From Nocardioides carbamazepini (lineage in GTDB: Bacteria > Actinomycetota > Actinomycetes > Propionibacteriales > Nocardioidaceae): a stretch of DNA of 64,000 nt. The position numbers were made by a program, and so were the translations under genes. The DNA is taken from positions 186,001 to 250,000 of the forward strand of contig NZ_JAHTLF010000013.1 in the NCBI RefSeq assembly GCF_024614185.1, written 5' to 3'. Within the stretch, counting starts at the first letter, position 1. The number at the start of each line of letters is the position of its first letter. The notes beneath the pieces were generated by a model. It saw only the letters and a list, made by a program, of their open reading frames with translations. It ran no database searches and had not been told where the DNA came from. Positions 40,416-48,751 of the stretch are shown here, in pieces.

Positions 40416-41878
40416 CCCTCACCACCTGCGCCGACACCGTGTCCGGCCCGCTCCCCCGCACCCCCCTCGACCTCCTCGTCGGCGGGAACTGGCAGCCCAC
40501 GACGGACCGCTTCACCGTCGAGGACCCGGCCACGCTCAGCCCGATCGCCCGCGTGGCCGACGCTCACGAGGACGACGCTCAGGCTGCCGTCGCGGCCGCG
40601 CACGACGCCTTCGGCCCGTGGGCGGACCGCTCGCCGCGTGAGCGCGCCGAGGTGTTGCGGCGTGCGCACGAGCTCATGGTCGCCGAGGCCGAGACCGGCG
40701 CGCTGCTCATCGCCCGGGAGAACGGCAAGGCCTGGCGCGACGCCCTCGGCGAGGTGGTCTACGCCGCCGAGTTCTTCCGCTGGTTCGCCGAGGAAGCGGT
40801 GCGGGTCCAAGGCGACTTCCGTACCGCGCCCGGTGGTGACAAGACGATCATCGTGGACCACCGTCCGATCGGCGTCGCCTACCTGATCACGCCCTGGAAC
40901 TTCCCCGCCGCGATGGCGACCCGCAAGATCGCCCCGGCGCTCGCCGCCGGCTGCACCTGCATCCTCAAGCCCGCCGCCGAGACTCCGCTCACCGCGCTGT
41001 GGATCGGCGACCTGCTCCAGCGGGCAGGCCTCCCGGCTGGCGTGGTCAACGTGCTGCCGACGACCCGGCCGGGGCCGGTGTCCGACGCCATCCTGGCCGA
41101 CCCTCGCGTCGCCACGCTGTCCTTCACCGGCTCGACGCCCGTCGGCAAGTCGCTGATGGCGAGCACCGCCGACCGGGCACTGCGGGTCTCGATGGAGCTC
41201 GGCGGCAATGCTCCCTTCCTCGTGCTCGAGGACGCCGACGTCGATCAGGCCGTCGAGATCGCCCTGGTCGCCAAGATGCGCAACGGCGGCAGCGCCTGCA
41301 CCGCTGCCAACCGGCTCTACGTCCACGCCTCGCTCGCCGACGAGTTCGGCCGCCGCCTCACCGCGGCCTTCGCCCGGCTCCGGGTGGGCCCCGGCGCCGA
41401 TCCCGCCACCGAACTCGGCTCGATGGTATCCACCCGAGAGCAGCGCAAGATCCACGACCTCCTCGAGCTCGCCGAGGCCGAGGGGGCGCGCGTCGCCCGG
41501 ACCCAGGCCGCGCCCGCGGGCGGCGCGTTCGTGGCGCCGTACGTCGTCCACGACGTCCACCATGGCGACACCCTCACCAGCACCGAGATCTTCGGGCCCG
41601 TGGCACCACTGATCCCGTTCGACCACGTCGACGAGGCCGTCCGGATGGCCAACGACACGCCCTTCGGCCTCATCTCCTATGTCGTCTCCGCCGATCAGGG
41701 CCAGGGCATCAGGATCGCCCGCCGGCTCGAGAGCGGCATGGTCGCGGTCAACCGCGGCACGCTGTCCGACCCGGCAGCGCCGTTCGGCGGGATGAAGGAG
41801 TCCGGCATCGGCCGCGAGGGTGGCTTCGCCGGCATCCACGAGTTCCTCGAATCCCAGTACATCGCGGCCGACCTGTGA
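40412..41878 (+). CDS. NAD(P)-dependent aldehyde dehydrogenase (succinate-semialdehyde dehydrogenase-like)
   Basis: A 488-residue aldehyde dehydrogenase. TPWNFPAAMATRKIAPALAA and LKPAAETPLTAL bind the cofactor, the glutamate lies in MELGGNAP and the nucleophile in GGSACTAANR. The C-terminus has PFGGMKESGIGREGG, typical of the succinate-semialdehyde group. The GTG at 40412 overlaps the oxidase stop, so the two are coupled. It would oxidise the aldehyde left by the TPP decarboxylase to an acid. Confidence 0.94.
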   Translation: MTLTTCADTVSGPLPRTPLDLLVGGNWQPTTDRFTVEDPATLSPIARVADAHEDDAQAAVAAAHDAFGPWADRSPRERAEVLRRAHELMVAEAETGALLIARENGKAWRDALGEVVYAAEFFRWFAEEAVRVQGDFRTAPGGDKTIIVDHRPIGVAYLITPWNFPAAMATRKIAPALAAGCTCILKPAAETPLTALWIGDLLQRAGLPAGVVNVLPTTRPGPVSDAILADPRVATLSFTGSTPVGKSLMASTADRALRVSMELGGNAPFLVLEDADVDQAVEIALVAKMRNGGSACTAANRLYVHASLADEFGRRLTAAFARLRVGPGADPATELGSMVSTREQRKIHDLLELAEAEGARVARTQAAPAGGAFVAPYVVHDVHHGDTLTSTEIFGPVAPLIPFDHVDEAVRMANDTPFGLISYVVSADQGQGIRIARRLESGMVAVNRGTLSDPAAPFGGMKESGIGREGGFAGIHEFLESQYIAADL

Positions 41879-41943
41879 CGGGGCCGGTGCCGGCCGTCGT
41901 CGAGGCCGCCGGGACGCGCCGGTCGCGGCCCCCAGACGCTCCT

Positions 41944-41959
41944 CGTGCCGACCGGCACG
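41944..41959. promoter_or_regulatory. Palindrome upstream of the AhpD-like gene
   Basis: CGTGCCG-AC-CGGCACG at 41944-41959 is a perfect 16-bp inverted repeat about 30 bases before the AhpD-like gene. It may be an operator, or a short hairpin ending the oxidase/aldehyde dehydrogenase transcript. Confidence 0.35.
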
Positions 41960-41990
41960 AACCGCCCCACCTTTCACTGAGGAGAGACAC

Positions 41991-42317
41991 GTGCACTACC
42001 ACGACACCGACGACAAGGCGTACCACCGCACCCTGCGGGGGGCCGCGCCGGCGGCGGTCGAGGCGTTCACCGCCTTCGACCAGGCCGTGTTCGGCACCGA
42101 GGGCGCCCTCGACGCCAAGACCAAGGAGCTGATCGCGATCGCGGTGGCCGCGACCACACAGTGCCCCTACTGCATGGAAGCCCACGCGGGTGGGGCCAAG
42201 AAGGCCGGGGCGTCGGAGTCCGAGGTCGCCGAGGCCGTCATGGTCGCCGCCGCGCTCCGCGCCGGTGGCGCGCTGACGCACGGCTGGCTCGCGCTCAAGC
42301 AGTACGCCGAGGCCTGA
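41991..42317 (+). CDS. Carboxymuconolactone decarboxylase/AhpD-family protein
   Basis: A 108-residue AhpD-like protein. The redox motif is CPYCMEAH, a CxxC followed by histidine, as in AhpD peroxidase partners, and TKELIAIAVAATTQ precedes it. The CxxC points to peroxidase or thiol chemistry rather than to lactone decarboxylation. The GTG at 41991 has GAGGAGAG upstream. It follows the aldehyde dehydrogenase by 112 bases and may protect against peroxide formed by the flavin oxidase, which is inference. Confidence 0.9.
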   Translation: MHYHDTDDKAYHRTLRGAAPAAVEAFTAFDQAVFGTEGALDAKTKELIAIAVAATTQCPYCMEAHAGGAKKAGASESEVAEAVMVAAALRAGGALTHGWLALKQYAEA

Positions 42318-42341
42318 TCCCCAGGCCGGCCCGGGTGATTC

Positions 42342-43253
42342 TCAGGCTGGCTTGGTCCCGCCCGCCGCGCGACACACGATCTGCAGCAACGCGGCGGCGG
42401 GACCGTCCAGCGGACGGTCCCGCCGCCAGATCGCGGTGAGCGGACGCTCCAGGTCGAGGTCGTGACGCACCTCGACCAGCTCGCCGGTCTCCAGTCCCGC
42501 CCGGACCGCGTGGGGAGTGACCACCGCGGGCCCCACGCCGGCGAGTGCCGCGCCGACCATCGCCGTCGTCGAGGCGGCCACCATCGCGATCCGTGGCTGC
42601 GCGGCGAGAGCGCGCTCGAAGGTGCTCCGGGTACCGCTCCCCTCCTCGCGCACGACGAACTCCGCAGCGAGCAGCTGCTCCCGCGTCAGCGGAGTGCTGC
42701 GCCGCGCCCAGGGATGAACGGCGGGCACCACGATCACGAGCCGGTCCGTGCCGACCACACGCCGGGCCAGATCCTGCGAGACCCGCATCGACTCCACGAA
42801 CCCGATCGCGCAGTCACCCGAGTGGACCAGGTCGTCGACGCGGTCGGAATTCTGGACCTGCAGGCGCAGGTGCACCTCCGGCATCAAGACGCGCAGCTCC
42901 CCGATCCAGCGGGGCAGCACGAACTCAGCCACCGTCAGGCTGGCGGCGACCCCGAGATCCGACCCGCCCTGGGACCGCCGCGCACTCAGCGCCTGCAGGC
43001 CGCCGCGGACGGTGTCGATCTGGTGCAGCACATCTCGGCCCCACGCCGCGATCGTGACGCCGTCAGGTGTCAGCCGCGTGCCCCGAGGCGTGCGCTCGGC
43101 GACCCGCAGCTGCCACCGCGTCTCGAACGCCCGCAGCGTGGTGCTGGCCGCGGGTTGTGTGATGCCGAGACGCCGGCCGGCCGCGCCGAGGCTGCCCTCC
43201 TCCTCGAGGAGGACCAGGAGGCGTAGCGCCTGGAGGTCCAGCTCCTTGCTCAT
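42342..43253 (-). CDS. LysR-family transcriptional regulator (YeiE/CysB-like position)
   Basis: A 303-residue LysR regulator. The winged helix is at the N-terminus (LDLQALRLLVLLEEEGSLGA, ITQPAASTTLRAFE). The effector domain starts near 90 (DLGVAASLTVAEFVLPRWI). It is divergent from a YeiH-type exporter gene, the classical arrangement of YeiE and YeiH, in which the LysR protein controls the exporter. It may also act on the nearby transporter and oxidation genes. Confidence 0.92.
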   Translation of the reverse strand: MSKELDLQALRLLVLLEEEGSLGAAGRRLGITQPAASTTLRAFETRWQLRVAERTPRGTRLTPDGVTIAAWGRDVLHQIDTVRGGLQALSARRSQGGSDLGVAASLTVAEFVLPRWIGELRVLMPEVHLRLQVQNSDRVDDLVHSGDCAIGFVESMRVSQDLARRVVGTDRLVIVVPAVHPWARRSTPLTREQLLAAEFVVREEGSGTRSTFERALAAQPRIAMVAASTTAMVGAALAGVGPAVVTPHAVRAGLETGELVEVRHDLDLERPLTAIWRRDRPLDGPAAALLQIVCRAAGGTKPA

Positions 43254-43279
43254 AAGCAGAGACTATGACCTGACCCCGG

Positions 43280-43296
43280 GTCGACGTCTAGTCGAC
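43280..43296. promoter_or_regulatory. Candidate LysR site between the regulator and the exporter
   Basis: GTCGAC occurs at 43280-43285 and again at 43291-43296, each itself palindromic, 11 bases apart in the 71-base divergent gap. Spacing by one helical turn suits a LysR-type binding region. Confidence 0.4.
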
Positions 43297-43324
43297 ACCC
43301 TGTCGTGCGAACCATCCTTCTGGT

Positions 43325-44410
43325 GTGGCCGCGCACCAGACCGAGACCGATCCTCATCCCGTGGGGACCGCCCCGCCCCCGTCGCCGTCGTCGTCGATCC
43401 CGAGTCCGGGACCAGCCACCACGTCGGCACGCCAGGGCCGCGCCGCGCATGCCCGTCGCGCGCTGCTGGCCCTCGCGGTCGCGGGAGTTGCGCTGGCGAT
43501 CAGCACGGCCGTTCCGCTGCTCGGCCCACTCCTGGTCGCGCTGGTCATCGGCGTGGTCGCCGCGAACACGCCGGGTGTCAGTCGCCATGTCGTCGCCACC
43601 GCGCCGCGCCTCGACAAGCTCCTGCTCCGCTCCGGCATCGTGCTCCTGGGCCTCAAGATCGCCGTGACCGACATCCTCGCGCTCGGTCCCGCCGGCGTCG
43701 CGGTCGTCATCGCCACGGTCGTCTCGACGTACGTCGTCACGCAGGTCGCCGGACGCCTCCTCGGCCTCGAGCGCGACCTGGTCACCCTGATCGCCGCGGG
43801 CTTCTCGATCTGCGGCGCCGCCGCGGTGGCCGCGGTCGAGTCGTCGATCAAGGCCGCGCCGAAGAACGTGGCGCTGGCCGTCACGCTGGTCACGGTCTTC
43901 GGAACGATCATGATCGGCGCCGTCCCGGCCCTCGGACACGTCCTCGGCCTCACCGACGCCCAGACCGCGATCTGGGCAGGGGCCAGCATCCACGAGGTCG
44001 CCCAGGTGATCGCCGCCGGCTCACTCATCGGCACCGGCGGCGCCGCCGTGCTCGCCGCGGCGACGACGGTCAAGCTGGCACGCGTCACCCTGCTGGCCCC
44101 CGTGCAGGTCGTGTCGGCGCGGATGTGTCGCTCCGCGGAGAGCACCCGGCGCGGACCGGTCATCCCGCTGTTCCTGGTCGGCTTCCTGGCCGCGGTGGCG
44201 ATCCGCTCCACCGGCGTGCTGCCCCAGGACGCTCTCGACGTCGCCGCCGCACTCACCACGCTGCTGCTCAGCGCCGCGATGTTCGGCCTGGGAACAGGCA
44301 TCATCGCCCGTCAGCTCTGGCCGGCGCCTGTCCGCGCCCTGCTCCTGGCCACCATCTCCACAGCGGTCGCGGCCACCGTCGCACTCACCCTGGTCGCTCT
44401 CCTGATCTAG
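43325..44410 (+). CDS. YeiH/UPF0324-family putative sulfate or sulfite exporter
   Basis: A 361-residue membrane protein with about ten hydrophobic segments after a proline-rich cytoplasmic N-terminus of about 45 residues. Family signatures are RSGIVLLGLKIA, GFSICGAAAVAAVESS and AGASIHEVAQVIAA. YeiH-type proteins are annotated as sulfate exporters in taurine and related catabolic clusters, although direct proof is thin. It is divergent from a LysR gene. Its presence is the strongest hint that the neighbouring cluster handles an organosulfonate. Confidence 0.88.
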   Translation: MAAHQTETDPHPVGTAPPPSPSSSIPSPGPATTSARQGRAAHARRALLALAVAGVALAISTAVPLLGPLLVALVIGVVAANTPGVSRHVVATAPRLDKLLLRSGIVLLGLKIAVTDILALGPAGVAVVIATVVSTYVVTQVAGRLLGLERDLVTLIAAGFSICGAAAVAAVESSIKAAPKNVALAVTLVTVFGTIMIGAVPALGHVLGLTDAQTAIWAGASIHEVAQVIAAGSLIGTGGAAVLAAATTVKLARVTLLAPVQVVSARMCRSAESTRRGPVIPLFLVGFLAAVAIRSTGVLPQDALDVAAALTTLLLSAAMFGLGTGIIARQLWPAPVRALLLATISTAVAATVALTLVALLI

Positions 44411-44445
44411 AGAGCCGATGATCGATCGCCCGGGTTTGGGCAGTC

Positions 44446-44473
44446 CCTGTCGGCGCCGGTGTCAGCCGACAGG
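44446..44473. terminator. Bidirectional hairpin between yeiH-like gene and rlmN
   Basis: CCTGTCGGC (44446-44454) pairs perfectly with GCCGACAGG (44465-44473). It lies between two converging genes and includes the rlmN stop codon, so it may serve both. Confidence 0.6.
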
Positions 44474-45607
44474 CGCGGCGGCGAGCTGCCCGCAGGCCGC
44501 GTCGATCTCGCTGCCCCGCGTGTCCCGCATCGTCGCTGCGATGCCCTTGGCCTCGAGGCGGCGGACGAACTCGTCCATGTCGTCCTCGCGGGACCGGGTG
44601 AACTGTGAGCCCGGCACCTCGTTGAGCGGGATCGGGTTGACGTGGACCCAGCCCGTGCCGCGGCCGTCCGCGGACAGCACGTCGGCGAGCAGGTCGGCGC
44701 GCCAGCCCTGGTCGTTGATGTCCCGCATCAGGGCGTACTCGATCGAGACCCGGCGACCGGTCTTCGAGAAGTACTCGTAGGCGGCGTCGACCGTCTCGGC
44801 GACGGAGAAGCGCGTGTTGATCGGCACGAGGTCGTTGCGCAGCTCGTCGTCGGGCGCGTGCAGGGACAGCGCGAGCGTGACGGGGATGCCCTCATCGGCG
44901 AGCTGCCTCATCCGGGGCACCAGACCCACGGTCGAGACCGTCACGTGACGGGCTGACAGGCCGAGCCCGGACGGGGCCGGCTCGGTGAGACGGCGTACGG
45001 CGCCCACGGTCGCCTTGTAGTTGGCGAGCGGCTCGCCCATGCCCATGAAGACGACATTGGAGAGCCGGCCCGGTCCACCCTCGACGTCGCCGCTGGCCAT
45101 GGCGCGGGCGCCGACGACGACCTGGTGCACGATCTCGGCGGTCGACATGTTCCGCTGCAGGCCGCCCTGCCCGGTCGCGCAGAACGGGCAGGCCATGCCG
45201 CAGCCGGCCTGGCTCGAGATGCAGATCGTGGCGCGGTCCTTGTAGCGCATCAGCACCGACTCGACGAGCGAGCCGTCGAAGAGCTTCCACAGCGTCTTGA
45301 CCGTCTTGCCCTTGTCGGCGCTCTGCTGCCGGATCGGGTCCATCAGGTCCGGGAGAAGGGCACCGACCAGCTCGGCGCGCTGGGCGGCGGGCAGGTCCGT
45401 CATCTCGGCAGGGTCGTGGACCAACCGGCCGAAGTAGTGCATCCCGAGCTGCTTGGCCCGGAAGCCGGGCAGCCCCATCTCGACCAGCAGGTCCTTGCGC
45501 TCCGCTTCGCTCAGGTCCGCCAGGTGCCGGGGTGGCTTCTTGCGCCCCCGGGGCTCGGTGAAGACGAGGGGAAGCGGGCGCGGCTGCGCGGCGGGCTGCT
45601 CGGACAT
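44462..45607 (-). CDS. rlmN: 23S rRNA (adenine-C2)-methyltransferase RlmN
   Basis: A 381-residue radical-SAM enzyme that methylates A2503 of 23S rRNA and A37 of some tRNAs. The 4Fe-4S cysteines are in [11 protein letters not shown]. The N-terminal HhH-like region has [15 protein letters not shown], and the resting cysteine of the C-terminus is in IDAACGQ. The ATG at 45607 is favoured; the longer reading adds a hairpin region. It belongs to the usual rpsB-tsf-pyrH-frr-cdsA-rlmN order but is separated from cdsA here by three inserted rightward genes and one membrane protein gene. Confidence 0.97.
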   Translation of the reverse strand: MSEQPAAQPRPLPLVFTEPRGRKKPPRHLADLSEAERKDLLVEMGLPGFRAKQLGMHYFGRLVHDPAEMTDLPAAQRAELVGALLPDLMDPIRQQSADKGKTVKTLWKLFDGSLVESVLMRYKDRATICISSQAGCGMACPFCATGQGGLQRNMSTAEIVHQVVVGARAMASGDVEGGPGRLSNVVFMGMGEPLANYKATVGAVRRLTEPAPSGLGLSARHVTVSTVGLVPRMRQLADEGIPVTLALSLHAPDDELRNDLVPINTRFSVAETVDAAYEYFSKTGRRVSIEYALMRDINDQGWRADLLADVLSADGRGTGWVHVNPIPLNEVPGSQFTRSREDDMDEFVRRLEAKGIAATMRDTRGSEIDAACGQLAAAPVG

Positions 45608-45626
45608 GTCCCGACGATTCTCCCAC

Positions 45627-45654
45627 CCGGGGGCGCGGGGGCCCAATCCCCCGG
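45627..45654 (-). terminator. GC hairpin between the membrane protein gene and rlmN
   Basis: CCGGGGG (45627-45633) pairs with CCCCCGG (45648-45654) in the gap after the leftward membrane protein gene and ahead of rlmN. Weak evidence: the stem is short and there is no U tract. Confidence 0.35.
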
Positions 45655-45683
45655 AATCGGCCCAGGAACGTGCCGGAGCAGGC

Positions 45684-46055
45684 TCAGGCGTCCTTGTTGA
45701 GCAGGAACCACACGACCGCCACGCCGACCGCGACGACGACGAGCACGGTGGCGACCATGCCGAGCAGCATGTAGCGGCCGAACCGGCGCGTGTGCTGAGG
45801 CACCAGCATGCCGATCGGGACGACGAACATGAGCAGCACGAACGGGAAGAGCTCCTCGACCCGCTTGTAGCCCGCGACCCACTTGATGATGGCGGCGTAC
45901 AGGCCGGGGACGACGATGACCGCGACCATGCCCGTGAAGAATCCGGCGAGCGGGAAGAACACGGGGTGCCCGCGGTGGAACCAGTCGGGGCGCCGGGACC
46001 TTTCGTCCGGTGCGTCCACCTCGCCGCTCACGCGGCCCTCGCCTGCCTCAGTCAT
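45684..46055 (-). CDS. Hypothetical membrane protein
   Basis: A 123-residue protein with a polar N-terminus of about 28 residues and three hydrophobic segments ([32 protein letters not shown] and [19 protein letters not shown]). The ATG at 46055 gives the natural length. I recognise no family; proteins of this kind occur next to cdsA/rlmN in related genomes, as I recall. It lies 76 bases upstream of rlmN in the same direction. Confidence 0.7.
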   Translation of the reverse strand: MTEAGEGRVSGEVDAPDERSRRPDWFHRGHPVFFPLAGFFTGMVAVIVVPGLYAAIIKWVAGYKRVEELFPFVLLMFVVPIGMLVPQHTRRFGRYMLLGMVATVLVVVAVGVAVVWFLLNKDA

Positions 46056-46148
46056 GTCCGGGCGATCGTAGCGGCCGGATACCAATGAGCCGATATCAGC
46101 CGGTCATCGGGGTGCCGGGACCGGCGGCGAGAGAAAGTCCGGCGGCGA

Positions 46149-46175
46149 TGTCGATCTCCCGGTTCCCCGATCGAC
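46149..46175 (+). promoter_or_regulatory. ECF42-type promoter of the DGPF/sigma operon
   Basis: TGTCGA (46149-46154) and CGAC (46172-46175) are 17 bp apart, about 50 bases before the DGPF gene. This matches the signature I recall for ECF42 sigma factors (TGTCGA at -35, CGA/TC at -10), so the operon is probably autoregulated by its own sigma factor. Confidence 0.65.
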
Positions 46176-46225
46176 CGAGGGATGGAAGGGTCGAGACGCG
46201 ACCCCCGACAACGACGGAGAACATC

Positions 46226-46654
46226 ATGAAGTACATGCTCATCATGCGGTCCACCGACGAGGCCGAGGCGGCCTTCGCCGACAGCGACATCCCCTTCGAG
46301 GAGATCATGGAGTCGATGGGCCGGTTCAACGACGAGATGGTCCAGGCCGGTGTCCTCGTCGCCGCCGAGGGCCTCGACCCCGACCCGGCCACCGGGGTGG
46401 TCGTCGACTACTCCAGCCAGCCGCCGGTCGTGACCGACGGGCCGTACGGCGAGACCAAGGAGCTGTTCGGCGGGTACTGGATCGTCGACGTGGCGTCGCT
46501 GGAGGAGGCCACCGCGTGGGCCAGGCGGGCCCCGCTCGCCGGCCCCGGCATGAAGGCCGAGATCCGCCGGATCAGCTCGATCGACGAGTTCCCGCAGGAC
46601 AACGTGTGGATCCAGAAGGAGCGGGCCTGGCGCGAGGCGACCGGCCAGCTGTGA
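46226..46654 (+). CDS. DGPF/YCII-domain protein
   Basis: A 142-residue YCII-related protein. MKYMLIMRSTDEAEAAF opens the fold, the family signature DGPYGETKELFGGYWIVDV lies near residue 72, and a C-terminal helix follows. DGPF proteins are the standard genomic partners and targets of ECF42 sigma factors; their biochemical function is not established. The ATG at 46226 has GGAG upstream. The stop overlaps the sigma factor start (GTGA). Confidence 0.93.
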   Translation: MKYMLIMRSTDEAEAAFADSDIPFEEIMESMGRFNDEMVQAGVLVAAEGLDPDPATGVVVDYSSQPPVVTDGPYGETKELFGGYWIVDVASLEEATAWARRAPLAGPGMKAEIRRISSIDEFPQDNVWIQKERAWREATGQL

Positions 46655-47925
46655 CCGAGGCGTCCCGGGGTGCCGAGGGTCGGCGCGCCGTCGAGGCCGT
46701 GTGGCGGATCGAGTCCGCACGGATCGTCGGCGCGCTGGCCCGGTACACCGGCGACTTCACCGTGGCCGAGGACCTCGCCCAGGAGGCGTTCGCCGAGGCG
46801 CTCGTCGCATGGCCCCGCGACGGCGTCCCGGCGAACCCGGCCGGCTGGCTGCTCACCGTGGGCCGGCGCCGGGCCATCGACGGGTTCCGGCGCCGGGCCG
46901 CCCGCGACGAGCGGTACGCCGTCCTCGGCCGCGACCTGGCATCCCGCGCGTCCGCGGCCGACGACGGCGACCTCGACCTGCTCGCCGACCCCGGGCACAT
47001 CGACGACGACCTGCTCGCCCTCGTCTTCATCGCCTGCCACCCCACCCTCTCCCCCGAGTCCCAGGTCGCGCTGACCCTGCGCACCGTCGGCGGCCTGACC
47101 AGCGACGAGATCGCCCGTGCCTTCCTCGTGCCGACGGCGACCGTGCAGGCGCGGATCACCCGCGCCAAGAAGACGTTGGCGGCCGCCCGGGTCGCATTCG
47201 TCGTGCCCCCTCCCCAGGAGTGGCGCGACCGGCTGCGGGCGGTCCTCGGCGTCGTGTACGTCGTCTTCACCGAGGGCTCCTCAGCGACCTCGGGCGACGC
47301 CTGGATCCGGGCCGACCTGGCCCGGGAGGCGATCCGGATGGCACGGGTGCTGACCCGGCTGGTGCCCGACGAGCCCGAGGCGCACGGACTGCTCGCCCTG
47401 CTCGAGCTCACCGCTGCCCGGTTCCCCGCGCGGACGACCCCCGCCGGTCGGCCGGTGCTGCTGGAGGACCAGGACCGCCGGCGCTGGGACCGGACGGCGA
47501 TCCGGCGGGGCCTGGCCGCCCTGGACCGGGCCGAGCGGGTCGGTCAGGGCCTGGGCGCCTACGGCATCCAGGCCGCCATCGCCGCCTGTCACGCCCGCGC
47601 GGCCTCGGTGGCGGCGACGGACTGGGACCGGATCGTGTCGCTCTACGAGGCGCTCGGCCGGATCGCACCCTCGCCTGTCGTCGAGCTCAACCGCGCGGTG
47701 GCCGTCTCGATGGCCTCCGGACCGGCCGCCGCACTCCCCGTGGTCGACGAGCTGGCGGCGCAGGGCGCGTTCGCCGGCTCCCCGATGCTGCCCGGCGTGC
47801 GTGGCGAGCTGCTGCGCCGGCTGGGCCGGACCGAGGACGCCCGGACCGAGCTGCGGCTCGCCCTGGACCTGTGCGGGAACGAGTCCGAGCGCGTGGTGCT
47901 GGCAGGAAAGCTGGCCGACCTGTGA
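46651..47925 (+). CDS. ECF42-group RNA polymerase sigma factor with C-terminal TPR-like domain
   Basis: A 424-residue ECF sigma factor, about twice the usual length. Sigma region 2 is near residues 15-80 (FTVAEDLAQEAFAEALVAW), region 4 near 140-185 (LTSDEIARAFLVPTATVQARI). A helical C-terminal extension of about 220 residues (DUF6596-like, with TPR-like repeats at the end, such as RTEDARTELRLALDLC) is typical of the group and needed for activity instead of an anti-sigma factor. The GTG overlaps the DGPF gene stop, as expected for the pair. Confidence 0.93.
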   Translation: MTEASRGAEGRRAVEAVWRIESARIVGALARYTGDFTVAEDLAQEAFAEALVAWPRDGVPANPAGWLLTVGRRRAIDGFRRRAARDERYAVLGRDLASRASAADDGDLDLLADPGHIDDDLLALVFIACHPTLSPESQVALTLRTVGGLTSDEIARAFLVPTATVQARITRAKKTLAAARVAFVVPPPQEWRDRLRAVLGVVYVVFTEGSSATSGDAWIRADLAREAIRMARVLTRLVPDEPEAHGLLALLELTAARFPARTTPAGRPVLLEDQDRRRWDRTAIRRGLAALDRAERVGQGLGAYGIQAAIAACHARAASVAATDWDRIVSLYEALGRIAPSPVVELNRAVAVSMASGPAAALPVVDELAAQGAFAGSPMLPGVRGELLRRLGRTEDARTELRLALDLCGNESERVVLAGKLADL

Positions 47926-47935
47926 CAGTAGGCCG

Positions 47936-48739
47936 GTGACCGAGCAGACGCCGGGACAGCACCCGTCCCTCACCTACAGCAGCTACCTCGCCCTCGATGA
48001 GGTCCTCGCGGCGCAGCACCCCCGCTCGGACGAGCACGACGAGCTGCTCTTCATCGTGATCCACCAGGTCTACGAGCTGTGGTTCAAGCAGATGCTGCAC
48101 GAGCTCGCCGGGCTCCAGCAGCGGCTCGAGGCAGGCGACACCCCGCGCGCGCTGCACACGCTCGGGCGGGTGCTGACGATCCTCAAGGTCAACGTCGCGC
48201 AGGTCGACGTGCTGGAGACGATGACCCCGCGCCAGTTCACCAGCTTCCGCGGCCGCCTCGACGCCTCCAGCGGCTTCCAGTCGGCGCAGTTCCGCGAGCT
48301 GGAGGCGACCCTGGGCCGCCGCGACCCCCGCGTGTTCGAGCACTACCCGGCCGGCAGCGACGAGCGGGAGCGGATCGCCGCCGCGATGTCGCGCCGGTCG
48401 GTGTTCGACTCGTTCCTGCGCTACCTAGTCACCCAGGGCTACGACGTCTCGCGGGCCGCGCTCGACCGCGACCTGACCGTCGCGTGGGAGCCCTCCGCGG
48501 ACGTGCAACGCCTGCTGCTGGCGGCGTACGACGACGACGGCGGTGCCGCGCAGGTCGCCGAGCGGCTGGTCGACCTCGACGAGGGACTCCAGGAGTGGCG
48601 CTACCGCCACGTGAAGATGGTCGAGCGCACCATCGGCGCCAAGCCCGGGACCGGCGGCTCCTCGGGCGCCACCTACCTGTGGAGCACCGTCACGCGGTCG
48701 CTGTTCCCCGACCTGTGGGCGATCCGCAGCGAGATGTGA
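47936..48739 (+). CDS. kynA: Tryptophan 2,3-dioxygenase
   Basis: A 267-residue heme dioxygenase that opens the indole ring of tryptophan to N-formylkynurenine. YSSYLALDEVL and DELLFIVIHQVYELWFKQM form the distal pocket. The proximal histidine lies in YRHVKMVERTIG, and GTGGSSGATYL is the substrate-closing loop. The GTG at 47936 sits ten bases after the sigma factor stop, so it may be co-transcribed with the DGPF/ECF42 pair. No kynureninase or formamidase gene is in the window. Confidence 0.95.
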   Translation: MTEQTPGQHPSLTYSSYLALDEVLAAQHPRSDEHDELLFIVIHQVYELWFKQMLHELAGLQQRLEAGDTPRALHTLGRVLTILKVNVAQVDVLETMTPRQFTSFRGRLDASSGFQSAQFRELEATLGRRDPRVFEHYPAGSDERERIAAAMSRRSVFDSFLRYLVTQGYDVSRAALDRDLTVAWEPSADVQRLLLAAYDDDGGAAQVAERLVDLDEGLQEWRYRHVKMVERTIGAKPGTGGSSGATYLWSTVTRSLFPDLWAIRSEM

Positions 48740-48751
48740 GCCGGTGCTGCG

